Source: Paenibacillus methanolicus
GTDB lineage: Bacteria; Bacillota; Bacilli; Paenibacillales; Paenibacillaceae
DNA: 64,000 nucleotides
Reading direction: 5' to 3'
Assembly (NCBI RefSeq): GCF_008124765.1
Contig: NZ_VNHS01000007.1
Location: 186,001-250,000, forward strand
Shown: in pieces, positions 1-10,102 of the stretch
Layout of the letters: the number at the start of each line of letters is the position of its first letter
How positions within the stretch are numbered: position 1 is the first letter of the stretch
Position numbers and translations under genes: made by a program
Notes under the pieces: generated by a model
Seen by the model: only the letters and a program-made list of their open reading frames with translations
What the model was told of the DNA's origin: nothing
Database searches by the model: none

Positions 1-148
1 CAATCCTAGGATTGGGAATGCAGCATTCAGCTAGAGAAGCTGATTGGTTTGCGTTCCCAATCGGAAGATTGGGAATGCAGCATTCAGCTAGAGTAAAGCT
101 GATTGGTTTGCGTTCCCAATCGGAAGATTGGGAATGCAGCATTCAGCT
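1..148. repeat. Tandem array of REP-like hairpin elements
   Basis: Two complete 52-nt elements lie at 38-89 and 97-148, and a third enters from before the window start and ends at 32. Each has outer arms AGCTGA/TCAGCT and inner arms TTCCCAATC/GATTGGGAA around a GGAA-type loop, with a mismatched middle. The elements are spaced 59 nt apart, head to tail. A fourth, single copy lies at 34122-34175. The size, palindromy and extragenic position resemble REP/BIME sequences, but I do not recognise the family. Confidence 0.75.
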
Positions 149-181
149 AGTTCGAATGAATGTCCCTCTTCCCGCCATCGT

Positions 182-409
182 AATGCTGTCAGGTTAAGGA
201 AAAGCGTACGGTGAAGCCGACTAGGGCCTATAGTTGACAGGCTGTAGTCATAGGACGAACTTCAAAACCTACTGAAGCTTTGTCCGTCAGGACAAAAGCG
301 TGCCCTGCTCTAGCCCAACCGCCGACCGCGAACGACCATGCCAGCACGAAGAAGGGAGTCCAGAGGGCAAAGCCCTTAGGTTCCCCTCGGCGGAGGGGGA
401 AGGGGGAGG
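182..409 (+). repeat. Dispersed hairpin-rich repeat, copy 1
   Basis: This is one of five related sequences in the window (others at 5311, 32039, 37803 and 62781). It begins with a module bounded by CTGTCA and TGACAG that is shared only with the 37803 copy. Three predicted stem-loops follow: CTTTGTCC/GGACAAAAG, a CCAGAGGGC-type stem and a CCCCTC/GAGGGG stem. It ends about 40 nt before the xylanase start, so it probably lies in that gene's leader. No coding capacity is evident. Confidence 0.75.
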
Positions 410-450
410 CAATCTCGGGGAGAGGGAATACCTTATGGGAAAGGGTGATC

Positions 451-3400
451 ATGATGCGTCACCGGTCGTACAAAACAATTACGCTTATGCTGATCGGCCT
501 GCTGATCTGGACGTCCTGCCTCTCGGGCGGAGCGTTCGCGCAGCCGTTGACGGAAGAAGAGCTGGAGGCGATCGAAGGCAGCCAAGTGCTGATCGACGAT
601 CTGCGGAAGGAAGGCGCAGCCTTGAATGCGGAGGCGTCCGCCTATGGCGCGATGGAGGTCGTCGCGGCCGAAGGCCAGCCATTCGCCGAGGCGCTTCGGT
701 TCCGGACGGTAACCCAGCCGGCCAGCGCGTACTTGCTTCAATATATATTGCCGATCGAGGGACCGATCGCGAAGGACGACGTGCTGCTCGCGACGTTCTA
801 CGCCCGGGCGGTCAGCTCGACCGTCGAGACGGGCGAAGGGCAGCTGGCGCTCGTGCTGGAGAAGAAGGGCACGTGGGAGAAGTCGCTCACCGAGACGGTC
901 GCGATTCCGACCCAGTGGAAGAAGTTCATCGTGCCGATCAAGGCCGCGGTGGACATGCCGGAAGGGCAATCGCAGCTGACGCTCCGGCTCGGCTTCAAGC
1001 CGCAGACGGTCGAGATCGGAGGCCTCGAACTTACCAATTTTATGAAAGCGGTTACGTTCGATCAGCTGCCGAGCACGCCGGTCACCTACGTGGGGATGGA
1101 GGACGACGCGCCATGGCGAGCCGAAGCGAACCAGCGGATTGAGCAGGTCCGCAAGGGCGACTTCGAAATCGCCGTCGTGGACAAGCAGGGCCAGCCGGTA
1201 GCGGGGGCGGACGTGCAGCTGCGCATGACGAACCACGAGTTCAAATTCGGCACGGCGGTCAACAGCGCGCTTGCGCTCGGGACGGACGCGAACGCCGAGC
1301 TGTACCGGGCGAAGCTGAAGGAGAATTTCAATTCGGCCGTCATGGAGAACGAGATGAAGTGGCCGTGGTGGGAGGCGGACCGCGCCCGGGCCGTCAAGCT
1401 GTACAATTGGCTCGGCGAGAACGGCTTCTCTGTCCGTGGACATAATCTGCTATGGGACAGCGAGAGCCGGATGCCTGCCGATATCGGCGGACTGCTGCAG
1501 GACCGCGCCAAGCTGGATGCGAGGATCGCCGAACATATTCACGAGACGGCGGGCTACTTCCGCGGCCGCTTGCTCGATTGGGACGTGCTCAACGAGCCTG
1601 TGCTCAATCGCCTGATCCGCGGGCGATACGGCGACGCCATCGCGGCGGACTGGTTCAAGCGGGCCAAGGAAGCCGACCCGGACGCCAAGCTGTTCGTGAA
1701 CGAGACGCAAATTCTCGGCGTGGACGCGCCGGTCATCGCCAGTCTCTCGTCGATCTTGCAGACGCTGAAGGACAACGGCGCGCCGCTCGACGGCGTCGGC
1801 ATCCAAGCGCATTTCGGTAGCACTCCGGTCAGCCCGATGGCGTTCTACGACCAGGTGACGCATTTCGCCCAATACGCGCCGGAGATCGCGATCACCGAGT
1901 TCGACATGAACTCCCCGCGCGAGGATATTCAAGGGAAGTTCACGCATGACCTGCTGCTGGCGATGTTCAGCCATCCGAATGTCACGTCGTTCACGCTGTG
2001 GGGATTCTGGGACGGCGCGCATTGGCAGAACAATGCCCCGCTGTTCCGCGGCGACTGGAGCTTGAAGCCGTCGGGCGAAGCGTGGCGCAGTTTGATTTAC
2101 GATACCTGGTGGACGGAGACAGCAGGACAGACCGACGCGAGCGGCGTGTACGCGGCGCGGGGCTTCTATGGCGAGTATGACATCACCGTCACGCATAATG
2201 GCGTTAGCCAGACGGTACCAGCCTCCTTCCTGAAAGAAGGCTCGCGCCGCGTATCCGTCACGCTGGGCGAACAGCCGCAGCCGGCCAAGCCGTTCGAGCC
2301 GCTGCCGCTGCCGACGTCGGGCTCGGATATAACGGCTCCGGTCTGGCCTTACGGCAGCGCGTTCAGCGCGTCGGACCCGTCGCCGACGTCGGTCACGCTT
2401 AGCTGGCCGGCCGCGCGGGACAATATTGCGGTGACGAGTTATCGCATCTATAAGGACGGAGCGTTCCTGCTTGAGACGGCGGCGAACGTGACCCGGTATG
2501 ACGTGACGGGGCTTGCGCCGGATCACAGCTACACGTTCGCCGTCGAAGCGGTGGACGGAGCGGGCAATCGTTCGGTTCCCGGCGGCAAACTGGCCGTGAA
2601 GACCGTCGCCGATGCGGACCAGACGCTTCCCGGCTGGAAGAACGGCTCGCTAATCAAGCTGAGCGGCCTCGGCGAGACGAGCGTCCGGCTGAAGTGGCAG
2701 GCTGCCGACGACCGCAAAGGGAAAGTCGCCGGCTACAAAATCTACGTGAACGGGCAGCTGGACGGGGAGACCGCCGAGCGCGAATACGCGTTGGACGGCT
2801 TGTCGCCGAACGTCTCGTACACCGTGCGCGTAGCGGCGAAGGATAAGCAGGGCAACTTGTCCGAGGGCGGTCCGGTCGTCGTATTCCGTACAATTGAGGC
2901 GACGGATACGACGGCTCCCGCATGGAAGCAGCCGACGCTGACGTCGAGCGAGCTTACCGCGGACGGCGTGACGCTGCATTGGAGCGGCGCGCAGGATGCC
3001 GTCGGCGTGGCGGCTTACCGGTTGTCCGATGGCGACCGGGAGATTGTTACCTTGCCGCCTTCGGCCTCGTCTTATCGAGTCGATGGCCTATCCGGCGGCC
3101 GCGCCTATGCGTTCCGCGTAGAAGCGGCCGACGATGCCGGCAATTGGTCGAATACGGGACCGACGCTGGCGATCACGACCCCTTCCGCGACTCGGGACGT
3201 CGCCCCGCCAAGCTGGCCGTTGGACCGGAAGCTGCAATACGGCACGCTCACGGACCGAAGCGTCACGCTGCGCTGGTCGGCCGCGGACGATAACGGCGGG
3301 GTGACCGGTTATCGGATTTATAGGAATGGCGATCTCATCGCGACCGTAGATGGAGCTGCCCGCGAATACGCCGTACAGCAGCTGGAGGCCGGCCGCGCGT

Positions 3401-5175
3401 ATTCGTTCCGGGTCGAAGCCGTTGATGCCGCGGGCAATTGGTCTTCCGGCGGACCATCCGTCGCGGTGACGACGCCGGCGGGCGTGGTGCGAAGCGAGAC
3501 GAAGGTGCTGCCAAGCGGGGATGCTTTCATTCAGGCGCCGGCCGTATTCGGCGGCGACGGCACGAACCAGAACGCGCTCGGCTACTTGCGGTATAAGAAC
3601 GCGGCGGGCGCATCGGGGAGCGAGCAGAACCGGAATACGGGCAACAACCGCCGGGTTTATCTGCAATTCCCGTTGAACGACGTCCAAGGTTCGGTGTATT
3701 CGGCGACGTTGAGCGTGTACGTCTACGCGGTTCAAACGCCGAACGTCGATATCGGACTCGACGTTTATGCGACCGGAGACGATTGGACGGAGACGACGAT
3801 CAATTGGAAGAACAAACCGGCCGACGGGAGCCGGATCGGCGGCGCGGTCGTGCGCAATGCCGGCTATTGGAAGTCGATTCCGGTCACCGATTACGTCGTC
3901 GCCGAGCGTAATGGCGACCAGGTGGTTAGCTTCAAACTGACGGATGACAAGTGGCTCGACCAGAACGTCGACATGTATTCCAGAGAGGCGTCCGGAGCGA
4001 ATGCCGTATTCAAGCCTTACTTGTTGATCGGGACGGAAGACGTCCCTGCGGATACGCAAGCTCCTGCATGGGAGGGGGCGCGCGCCGAAGCGAACCGCGT
4101 GACGCCGCTGAGCGCGACGTTCTCTTGGTCGGCGGCGGCCGACGATGCGGGCGTGAATGGCTATCGCATCTACCAGGACGGCGTCGCGATCGCGACGATC
4201 GCGGCGGATCAATCGACATACGAGGCGAACGGACTGCAGCCGTCTACGGCGTACGCGTTCAAGGTCGAAGCCTTCGATGCCGCGCAGGAGACGACGGACG
4301 GTCCGGCGATCCGAATCGAGACGCCGGCCGCAGATATGACGCCTCCGGAATGGCCATCGACTGCTTCGCCGCGTGCGGCCGATGTCGGCAGATTCGGCGC
4401 GACGATTCAATGGCCATCCGCCACGGACAACTACGGCATCGAGACCTATGTCGTGTATAACGGCGGCACGGCCGTCGCGGAGCTGCCGGGCAGCGCCAAT
4501 GTCTACGAGCTGCGCGGTCTGCGTCCGGGAACGAGCTATACGATCCGCATCGGCGCGCGGGATGCCGCCGGCAACGAGACGACGAGCGCCCCGCTCAAGC
4601 TGACGACCCAGGCGCCCGACACCGCGCCGCCGAAGTGGAACGCGGGCGGAAAGGCGGCCGTCTCGTCCGAATCCGTATCCGGCGCGTGGCTGGAATGGCC
4701 GCAGGCGACTGACGATACCGGGACGGAAGCTTACCGGATTTATGTCGAGAAACGTATGATTGCCGAGGTCGGAAAAGCGGTGCGGGGCATTTTCATCACG
4801 GGATTGAAGGCCGAAACGTCCTATGATGTCCATGTCGTCGCGGTCGATGCCGCCGGGAACGTCTCCAAGCCGCTGAAGGCGGAGAAGCTGCGGACGCTCG
4901 AGCGGGATACGATCGTGCCGCAGTGGCCGACCGGCTCCCGGATCGAGGCGACGAGCGGCAAGGACGGCGTGAAGCTGCGGTGGGAAAAGGCCGAGGACAA
5001 CGTCGAGGTGAAGCAGTACCGTCTCTATCGCGACGGCGCGATCATTGCGTTGTTAGACGGCCGGAAGACGAGCTATACCGATGCCGGGCAGACAGATGGC
5101 GAGACCGTCTATCACGTGGAGGCGTCCGATCCGGCCGGCAACTGGACGACGCTCGGGCCGAGCACGGGGATGTAG
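451..5175 (+). CDS. Secreted multidomain GH10 endo-1,4-beta-xylanase with FN3 repeats
   Basis: Predicted to cleave internal beta-1,4 bonds of xylan outside the cell. The ATG at 451 (or 454) follows a GGAAAGGG site and begins a signal peptide with a likely AFA cleavage site. Residues about 45-220 look like a beta-sandwich carbohydrate-binding domain. Residues about 230-560 are the GH10 domain, with the acid/base Glu382 in DVLNEP and the nucleophile Glu483 in ITEFD. Four FN3 domains follow (about 625-1010), then a CBM96/DNRLRE-like module (about 1013-1195), then four more FN3 domains to the end. At 1574 residues it is much longer than a bare GH10 enzyme of about 350. The downstream kinase, regulator and GH30 gene suggest a xylan locus. 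The domain calls are from motif reading; the linker functions are inferred. Confidence 0.9.
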   Translation: MMRHRSYKTITLMLIGLLIWTSCLSGGAFAQPLTEEELEAIEGSQVLIDDLRKEGAALNAEASAYGAMEVVAAEGQPFAEALRFRTVTQPASAYLLQYILPIEGPIAKDDVLLATFYARAVSSTVETGEGQLALVLEKKGTWEKSLTETVAIPTQWKKFIVPIKAAVDMPEGQSQLTLRLGFKPQTVEIGGLELTNFMKAVTFDQLPSTPVTYVGMEDDAPWRAEANQRIEQVRKGDFEIAVVDKQGQPVAGADVQLRMTNHEFKFGTAVNSALALGTDANAELYRAKLKENFNSAVMENEMKWPWWEADRARAVKLYNWLGENGFSVRGHNLLWDSESRMPADIGGLLQDRAKLDARIAEHIHETAGYFRGRLLDWDVLNEPVLNRLIRGRYGDAIAADWFKRAKEADPDAKLFVNETQILGVDAPVIASLSSILQTLKDNGAPLDGVGIQAHFGSTPVSPMAFYDQVTHFAQYAPEIAITEFDMNSPREDIQGKFTHDLLLAMFSHPNVTSFTLWGFWDGAHWQNNAPLFRGDWSLKPSGEAWRSLIYDTWWTETAGQTDASGVYAARGFYGEYDITVTHNGVSQTVPASFLKEGSRRVSVTLGEQPQPAKPFEPLPLPTSGSDITAPVWPYGSAFSASDPSPTSVTLSWPAARDNIAVTSYRIYKDGAFLLETAANVTRYDVTGLAPDHSYTFAVEAVDGAGNRSVPGGKLAVKTVADADQTLPGWKNGSLIKLSGLGETSVRLKWQAADDRKGKVAGYKIYVNGQLDGETAEREYALDGLSPNVSYTVRVAAKDKQGNLSEGGPVVVFRTIEATDTTAPAWKQPTLTSSELTADGVTLHWSGAQDAVGVAAYRLSDGDREIVTLPPSASSYRVDGLSGGRAYAFRVEAADDAGNWSNTGPTLAITTPSATRDVAPPSWPLDRKLQYGTLTDRSVTLRWSAADDNGGVTGYRIYRNGDLIATVDGAAREYAVQQLEAGRAYSFRVEAVDAAGNWSSGGPSVAVTTPAGVVRSETKVLPSGDAFIQAPAVFGGDGTNQNALGYLRYKNAAGASGSEQNRNTGNNRRVYLQFPLNDVQGSVYSATLSVYVYAVQTPNVDIGLDVYATGDDWTETTINWKNKPADGSRIGGAVVRNAGYWKSIPVTDYVVAERNGDQVVSFKLTDDKWLDQNVDMYSREASGANAVFKPYLLIGTEDVPADTQAPAWEGARAEANRVTPLSATFSWSAAADDAGVNGYRIYQDGVAIATIAADQSTYEANGLQPSTAYAFKVEAFDAAQETTDGPAIRIETPAADMTPPEWPSTASPRAADVGRFGATIQWPSATDNYGIETYVVYNGGTAVAELPGSANVYELRGLRPGTSYTIRIGARDAAGNETTSAPLKLTTQAPDTAPPKWNAGGKAAVSSESVSGAWLEWPQATDDTGTEAYRIYVEKRMIAEVGKAVRGIFITGLKAETSYDVHVVAVDAAGNVSKPLKAEKLRTLERDTIVPQWPTGSRIEATSGKDGVKLRWEKAEDNVEVKQYRLYRDGAIIALLDGRKTSYTDAGQTDGETVYHVEASDPAGNWTTLGPSTGM

Positions 5176-5310
5176 GCGGCTGCAAGTGACGGATATCGAG
5201 GTGCAATGACGGACCGAGGGGTTCGTCTTGCTCTTGTACTTCATGGTCGCTGAATGATACGTGCCACGCCGCTGGAAGATGGCGGAGCCGAAGAATTCTG
5301 GATATGTATA

Positions 5311-5509
5311 GCGTGTCCGCGGGAGCGGACGGAAGCGAAGGTCAGCAAGTCTTAGGACTGACTTCAAAACCTACTGAAGCTTTGTCCGCCAGGACAAAAG
5401 CGTGCCAACACGGATGCCACCGCCAACCGCGAACAAACGTGCAGGCACGAAAAGGGAGTCCAGAGGGCGAAGTCCTCTGGTTCCCCTCGGCGGAGGGGGA
5501 AGGGGGAGG
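5311..5509 (+). repeat. Dispersed hairpin-rich repeat, copy 2
   Basis: This fills most of the 446-nt gap between the xylanase and the kinase. It opens with the GCGTGTCCGC stem-loop block shared with the 32039 copy, then follows the same hairpin order as copy 1. A further small stem (AAAGGGGCGAAGCCCTTT, 5530-5548) sits just downstream. The rest of the gap shows no gene. Confidence 0.75.
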
Positions 5510-5621
5510 GAAGAACAAAAGTCGGGTCAAAGGGGCGAAGCCCTTTGTTGTCTTTCCTAAAGCTCGCGCGTCGGGTACAGTGAAAGAAGAGTTACAAGTT
5601 TCGACAGGGAGGCCGGGCGAT

Positions 5622-7442
5622 TTGCTAGCTGCCATCACGAAGAAAGTCAAACAATCGCTCAAATGGAAGCTGGTGGCGATGATCGCGGCGATTCTGGTCT
5701 TCACCGTCTCGGCGATCGGGTACGTCGGCTATAACCAGACGATGCGTTCCGTCGGCAAAGATATCGACCGTTTGAGCAAGCAAATTTTGACCCAGGCCAA
5801 TATGAATCTCGATCGCTACTACACGGAATACGAGATGATCTTCCTGCTGCTCGGCAGCAGCCTGGAGTACCGGGAGTGGCTGCACGCTTCGGGCAGTCAA
5901 TCGTTGACGTCGCTATCGGTGCGCTACTACGAGCGCATCAAGGAGAACTATTTGAACCGCGTGTTTCTGCAATACCCGGAAGTGATGTCGGTGTCGATGT
6001 ACAATCCGCGCGGCTTGGAGCAGCACTTTACGAATGCGGCGATTCTATCGAGCGACTACAGCATCCGCAGCGAGGCGTTCCTCGGGGAGAGCGGGCGGTA
6101 CGACAAGGTGAAGTTCATCCCGCGCACCGCGGATTATTATATGGACCGGTCAAACCAGAAGGTCGAGAAGCCGGTGCTGACGCTGTTCAAGCGGTTCTAC
6201 GACGGCTATCTCCGCATGGATATTTCGCTCACTCCGTCGCAGAACGTCATGGACCGGATCAATATCGTGGACTCCAGCGCGGCTGCCGTCATCGACGGAA
6301 GCGGCACGATCATTCATCACTCCGAATCGGGCGAAGTCATGCAACGGATGGACGAGCGGGTCGTGAAGCTGCTGGCCGGGAAGCAGCAGGGGTCGATCTA
6401 CGATTCCGACCGGCAGGAGCTGATCGTCTACCAATCGATCGCGCGCACGGGGTGGCAGATCCTCGCCATCATTCCGTACGAGAAAATCGCGGGAAGCCTC
6501 TACCACGTGCGCAATACGACGATCGTTATCTCGGTCGCCGCGCTGATCGTCTCGGTCTTCCTCACGTATTGGGCGGCCGCTTCGGTCGTCCGGCGGATCG
6601 CGAAGCTGCGGCAGGCGATGTTCATGACGCAGGTGAAGAACGATTTCTCGCTGCGCGCGCAGGTGGAAGGCACCGACGAGGTGACCGATCTGAGCGTGTC
6701 GTTCAACAAATTGCTCGGGCATCTCGCGCAATCGGTCCACGATCTGGCCGAGACGCGGGTGCAGCGGCATAAGGCGTCGATCTCGGCGCTGCAATCGCAG
6801 ATCAACTCGCATTTTCTGTACAACACGCTGGAGACGATCAATTCGATGGCGCTGATCTCGCGCAATCCGGATATCGGCACGGTAGCCGTATCGCTCTCGC
6901 ACATGCTGCGCTATACGTCGAACTACAAGGAGTGGGAGGTCGCCTTGGCAGACGAGATTCGGCATGCGGAAGACTACCTCGGCATTATGAAAGTGCGGTT
7001 CGGCGACGAGGTGACCTATGGGCTGGACGTGCCGCCCGACCTGCTTCAAGCCCGCTGTTCCAAGGCGCTGCTGCAGCCGCTCATCGAGAACTGCATCAAG
7101 CATACGCGGGAGACGACGGCGGAGGCGGTGTCGATCCGGGTCGCGGCGGAGATCATCGAGACAGGCAAGCTGAAGCTGTCCGTTCGGGACAACGGGGCCG
7201 GTTTTACGGAGCAAGCGTTAGCCCAACTGCGCGGGGAAATTCGCGGAGGCGGTGCGCAGGCGTACTCGTTGACGGGCGTCGGCCTTTCGAATTTGATCTA
7301 CCGGCTGCACATGTTCTATGGGGAAGAAGCGGACATATCGTTCCGCAATGACGGGCAGGCGGGCGGAGCCGTCGTCGAAGTCGTGCTGCCGCTGCGAGAC
7401 GACAACATGAGCGCGAAGGGAGAGGATGGGACCGATGCATAG
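5622..7442 (+). CDS. YesM-type sensor histidine kinase (xylan locus)
   Basis: Membrane sensor kinase expected to phosphorylate the regulator that overlaps its 3' end. The TTG at 5622 was chosen because AGGGAGG ends 9 nt upstream; longer in-frame starts run into the repeat and lack such a site. The protein has 606 residues: TM helix at about 15-38, an extracellular sensor region, a second TM near 400 codons before the end of HAMP, then His_kinase (PF06580) and HATPase_c domains. The phospho-acceptor is His397 in INSHFLYNTLE. The family consensus there is NPHFLYN, so Ser replaces Pro. The location between GH10 and GH30 genes suggests that it senses xylo-oligosaccharides, but this is inference. 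Confidence 0.9.
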   Translation: MLAAITKKVKQSLKWKLVAMIAAILVFTVSAIGYVGYNQTMRSVGKDIDRLSKQILTQANMNLDRYYTEYEMIFLLLGSSLEYREWLHASGSQSLTSLSVRYYERIKENYLNRVFLQYPEVMSVSMYNPRGLEQHFTNAAILSSDYSIRSEAFLGESGRYDKVKFIPRTADYYMDRSNQKVEKPVLTLFKRFYDGYLRMDISLTPSQNVMDRINIVDSSAAAVIDGSGTIIHHSESGEVMQRMDERVVKLLAGKQQGSIYDSDRQELIVYQSIARTGWQILAIIPYEKIAGSLYHVRNTTIVISVAALIVSVFLTYWAAASVVRRIAKLRQAMFMTQVKNDFSLRAQVEGTDEVTDLSVSFNKLLGHLAQSVHDLAETRVQRHKASISALQSQINSHFLYNTLETINSMALISRNPDIGTVAVSLSHMLRYTSNYKEWEVALADEIRHAEDYLGIMKVRFGDEVTYGLDVPPDLLQARCSKALLQPLIENCIKHTRETTAEAVSIRVAAEIIETGKLKLSVRDNGAGFTEQALAQLRGEIRGGGAQAYSLTGVGLSNLIYRLHMFYGEEADISFRNDGQAGGAVVEVVLPLRDDNMSAKGEDGTDA

Positions 7443-8523
7443 AATTTTGGTCGTGGACGACGAGCATTTGATCCGCCAAAGCTTGTCCATGCGCCTCGCC
7501 GATATGGAGGGCGTGAGCGTGTCGGCAGCCATGGCGAACGGGCAAAAGGCGCTGGAGTGGCTGGAGGGCTACTTCGTCGATATTTGCGTGACGGACGTCC
7601 GAATGCCGCTCGTCGACGGGCTGCAGCTGATCGAAGCGATCAACGAACGATACCCGTGGATGAGCTGCATCGTCATCTCGAGCCATGACGACTTCGAATA
7701 CGCCAAGCGCAGCCTGCAATTGGGCGCGGTTGACTACATCATGAAGCCGATCGAGCAGACGGCGCTCGCCGACGTGATGACGAAGGCGCGCGCGCAGCTG
7801 CGGACCCGCCGCCGTTACGAAGCGGGCCAGCTGCTGCTCCGCAAGCTGCCGGCGTGCAAGCCGCTGCTCGATCAATGGGTGGACATGGTGCTGTCGGTGT
7901 TCCTGCACCGGCAGCCGCTGCTCATCGTCGAGACGCTGGCTGCGTTCGAGGACTGGCTGGACGGGCGCCACGAGCTGCTGGGCGAGCTCGCGACGGCGTG
8001 GACGGGACTTGTGATCGACGAGCTGAAGAAGCATGCCGTTCACATCGCGTACGAAGAAGGCGCGGACGACGAGCTGGGCGGGGACCTGTTGGAGCGCCGC
8101 GGAGTCCGGCATTATTTTCGGCTGTGCGCGGTTCGCCGACTCGAGGACGTGGCCAATCTGCTGATGGCCGGCGCGCGGAAGAACAAGAATCTCCAGAAGC
8201 AATCCGTCGTCGATCAGGTCAAGCGGTACGTCGAGACGCATTACGCCGGCAAATGGAGCTTACAGGACGTGGCGGACCACGTGGCGATGAGCCGCTCTTA
8301 CCTCGCCATCCTGTTCAAGGAGGAGACGGGGATGACGATCTGGACGTACTGCATCAACGTCCGGATGCGCAAAGCCCGCGACCTGCTGCTGACGACGAAC
8401 CTGAAAAGCTACGAGGTCGCGGACCGGGTCGGCTACGAGAACAGCATCCATTTCTCGCGCATCTTCAAGCAGTATCACGGCATCAACCCGACGGAGTACA
8501 AGAACCGGTTCGAGGAGGCGTAA
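7435..8523 (+). CDS. YesN/AraC-type response regulator (xylan locus)
   Basis: Partner of the preceding kinase, whose stop codon it overlaps by 8 nt. The ATG at 7435 is preferred over 7426 because the purine-rich site just before 7426 gives it normal spacing. The 362-residue protein has an N-terminal receiver domain with the acidic DDE pair, the phospho-acceptor Asp54 in VTDVRMP and the conserved Lys in MKPIE. A middle region of unknown fold follows, then a C-terminal AraC double helix-turn-helix (about 265-362) with the usual IHFSRIFKQYHGINPTEY ending. It probably activates the GH30 and/or GH10 genes. No operator could be identified by eye. Confidence 0.9.
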   Translation: MHRILVVDDEHLIRQSLSMRLADMEGVSVSAAMANGQKALEWLEGYFVDICVTDVRMPLVDGLQLIEAINERYPWMSCIVISSHDDFEYAKRSLQLGAVDYIMKPIEQTALADVMTKARAQLRTRRRYEAGQLLLRKLPACKPLLDQWVDMVLSVFLHRQPLLIVETLAAFEDWLDGRHELLGELATAWTGLVIDELKKHAVHIAYEEGADDELGGDLLERRGVRHYFRLCAVRRLEDVANLLMAGARKNKNLQKQSVVDQVKRYVETHYAGKWSLQDVADHVAMSRSYLAILFKEETGMTIWTYCINVRMRKARDLLLTTNLKSYEVADRVGYENSIHFSRIFKQYHGINPTEYKNRFEEA

Positions 8524-8689
8524 CCCGACAGGCGGCATTTCAGGTTACTGAATTTGCAATAAAGAGGGACGAGCGCGGCAAAGTCGATACGATGACTGCC
8601 GCAAATCGTACTTCCTCTGCCGTGTCTTGTAAGGGCTTTCATTTTAAAATAGCACTGCAAGCCAATCACTTGAGAGAGAAGGGATTCGG

Positions 8690-10045
8690 ATGAGCATGAA
8701 GGGTTGGAAGCGGGCCGCGACGGTTGGAGGTTTGGCGATGACATTGGCGGCGGGCGGCATGAACGCGCCGTCGGCGTCGCTCGCGGCGGGCAACACGATC
8801 TCGGTGTCCAAAAGCACGGCGTACCAGACGATCTGGGGCTTCGGCGCGGCGGCGAATCATCCGGTGCAGGAGCTGCGGAGCAACTACTCCGCGGCCACTC
8901 AGTCGGCGATTCTGGATGTGCTCTTCAAGACCGACGAGTCGAACGCGGGGCTGTCGATCGTCCGCCTGGAGATCAATCCGTACACCGCCGCGCAAGATGC
9001 GGTACAGACGACGTTCATGCCGCAGGACGGCGTCATCGACTGGAACACCGATCTGCATCAGCGCTGGTTCGCCGGCGAAGCGAAGAACCGGGGCATGAAC
9101 CAGTTCTACGCCGTGCCATGGAGCCCGCCGGGGTGGATGAAGGATAACAGCTCGCCGAACAACGGCGGACATCTGAAGCCGACGCATTACGATACCTTCG
9201 CGAATTATTTGAAAACCTACGTCAACCAATACCGGAACGCATACGGCCTCAACATCAAGTGGGTGAGCGTGCAGAACGAGCCTGACTTGGCGACGCCTTA
9301 CGCCTCCGCGCAGTACACGACGGCCGAGATGAATACGGTGGCGGGCAAAGTGGCGGACGCGATACACAGTCTCGGCCAGGGCGTACTCGTCGGCGCGCCG
9401 GAAGGCTCGAACCGGACGGCATCGAACGCGTACATGCAGAGTTTCAGCCAGGCGACCCGCGACAAACTTGATTTCGTGTCGGTCCACGACTACAGCGCCT
9501 ACGCGGACGTGAACCATTTCGGCAAGCCGCTCATCGCGACCGAGGTCAGCAACTTCCAATCCGCGAACGATCCGAGTATTACCGACGGGTTGAAATGGGC
9601 GAACATGATCGCGGCCGACCTGAAACGGGGCGAGCGCGGCTGGCTGTATTGGTGGGCGGTCAATCCCGCCTCCAGCACGACGGGCGAGGGGCTCGTCAAT
9701 CTCGGGCCGAACGGCACTTATACCGTCAACAAGCGGTTATATACGATGGGGCAGTTCAGCCGATATCTTCGTCCGGACGATACCCGCATCCTGGCGGCCT
9801 CGAACAACCCGGACCTTGTCTCGATCGCCGGCAAGAACGGCACCGGGCGGGCTTCGGTCATCGTCATCAACAACAGCGCCTCGGCGCAGACGGCGACGAT
9901 CGACGGCTTGACGTTCGCCCATCTGGCGGCCAGACGCACGAGCGCGACCGAGAACCTCGCCAAGCTGACGGATTTGACGGTCACGAACGGGGCCGTGACG
10001 GTCACGCTGCCGGGCAAGTCGATTACGAGCTTCACGGAATATTGA
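8690..10045 (+). CDS. Secreted GH30 xylanase/glucuronoxylanase
   Basis: Glycoside hydrolase family 30 enzyme of 451 residues with an N-terminal signal peptide (cleavage probably after SLAAG-type residues near 33). Visible family marks are IWGFGAA at the start of the barrel, the acid/base Glu197 in VQNEPD and the nucleophile Glu285 in ATEVSNF. The C-terminal ninety residues form the side beta-sandwich typical of GH30. Subfamily GH30_8 enzymes cut glucuronoxylan next to methylglucuronic acid. The xylan context supports this, but the side-chain-binding residues were not checked. The AGAAGGGA site precedes the ATG. A hairpin terminator follows at 10103. Confidence 0.85.
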   Translation: MSMKGWKRAATVGGLAMTLAAGGMNAPSASLAAGNTISVSKSTAYQTIWGFGAAANHPVQELRSNYSAATQSAILDVLFKTDESNAGLSIVRLEINPYTAAQDAVQTTFMPQDGVIDWNTDLHQRWFAGEAKNRGMNQFYAVPWSPPGWMKDNSSPNNGGHLKPTHYDTFANYLKTYVNQYRNAYGLNIKWVSVQNEPDLATPYASAQYTTAEMNTVAGKVADAIHSLGQGVLVGAPEGSNRTASNAYMQSFSQATRDKLDFVSVHDYSAYADVNHFGKPLIATEVSNFQSANDPSITDGLKWANMIAADLKRGERGWLYWWAVNPASSTTGEGLVNLGPNGTYTVNKRLYTMGQFSRYLRPDDTRILAASNNPDLVSIAGKNGTGRASVIVINNSASAQTATIDGLTFAHLAARRTSATENLAKLTDLTVTNGAVTVTLPGKSITSFTEY

Positions 10046-10102
10046 GCGGATGAACCAAGGTGAATGCATAATCGTGAAACTTATAACGCTTGTATTTGGC
10101 CA

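Noticed and set aside
1-148. Possible CRISPR array
   Set aside because: The periodic units are themselves palindromic with almost no unique spacer sequence, there are only about three, and no cas gene is near.
12-197. 61-residue ORF across the REP array
   Set aside because: It translates the repeat and contains the repeated phrase GMQHSAR; there is no ribosome site.
234-260. TTGACA in the repeat as the xylanase promoter -35
   Set aside because: No acceptable -10 box lies 16-18 nt downstream.
228-452. Leftward ORF in repeat copy 1, with a similar ORF at 5342-5704
   Set aside because: Both come from translating the same repeat, so their similarity reflects the repeat and not a protein.
3088-4833. 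581-codon open frame antisense to the xylanase
   Set aside because: It is a high-GC codon-position shadow: low-complexity Arg-rich product with no domain or ribosome site. Similar antisense frames over other genes were also discarded.
8627-8650. Candidate promoter before GH30 (TTGTAA and TAAAAT)
   Set aside because: The spacing is only 12 nt, too short for a sigma-A promoter.
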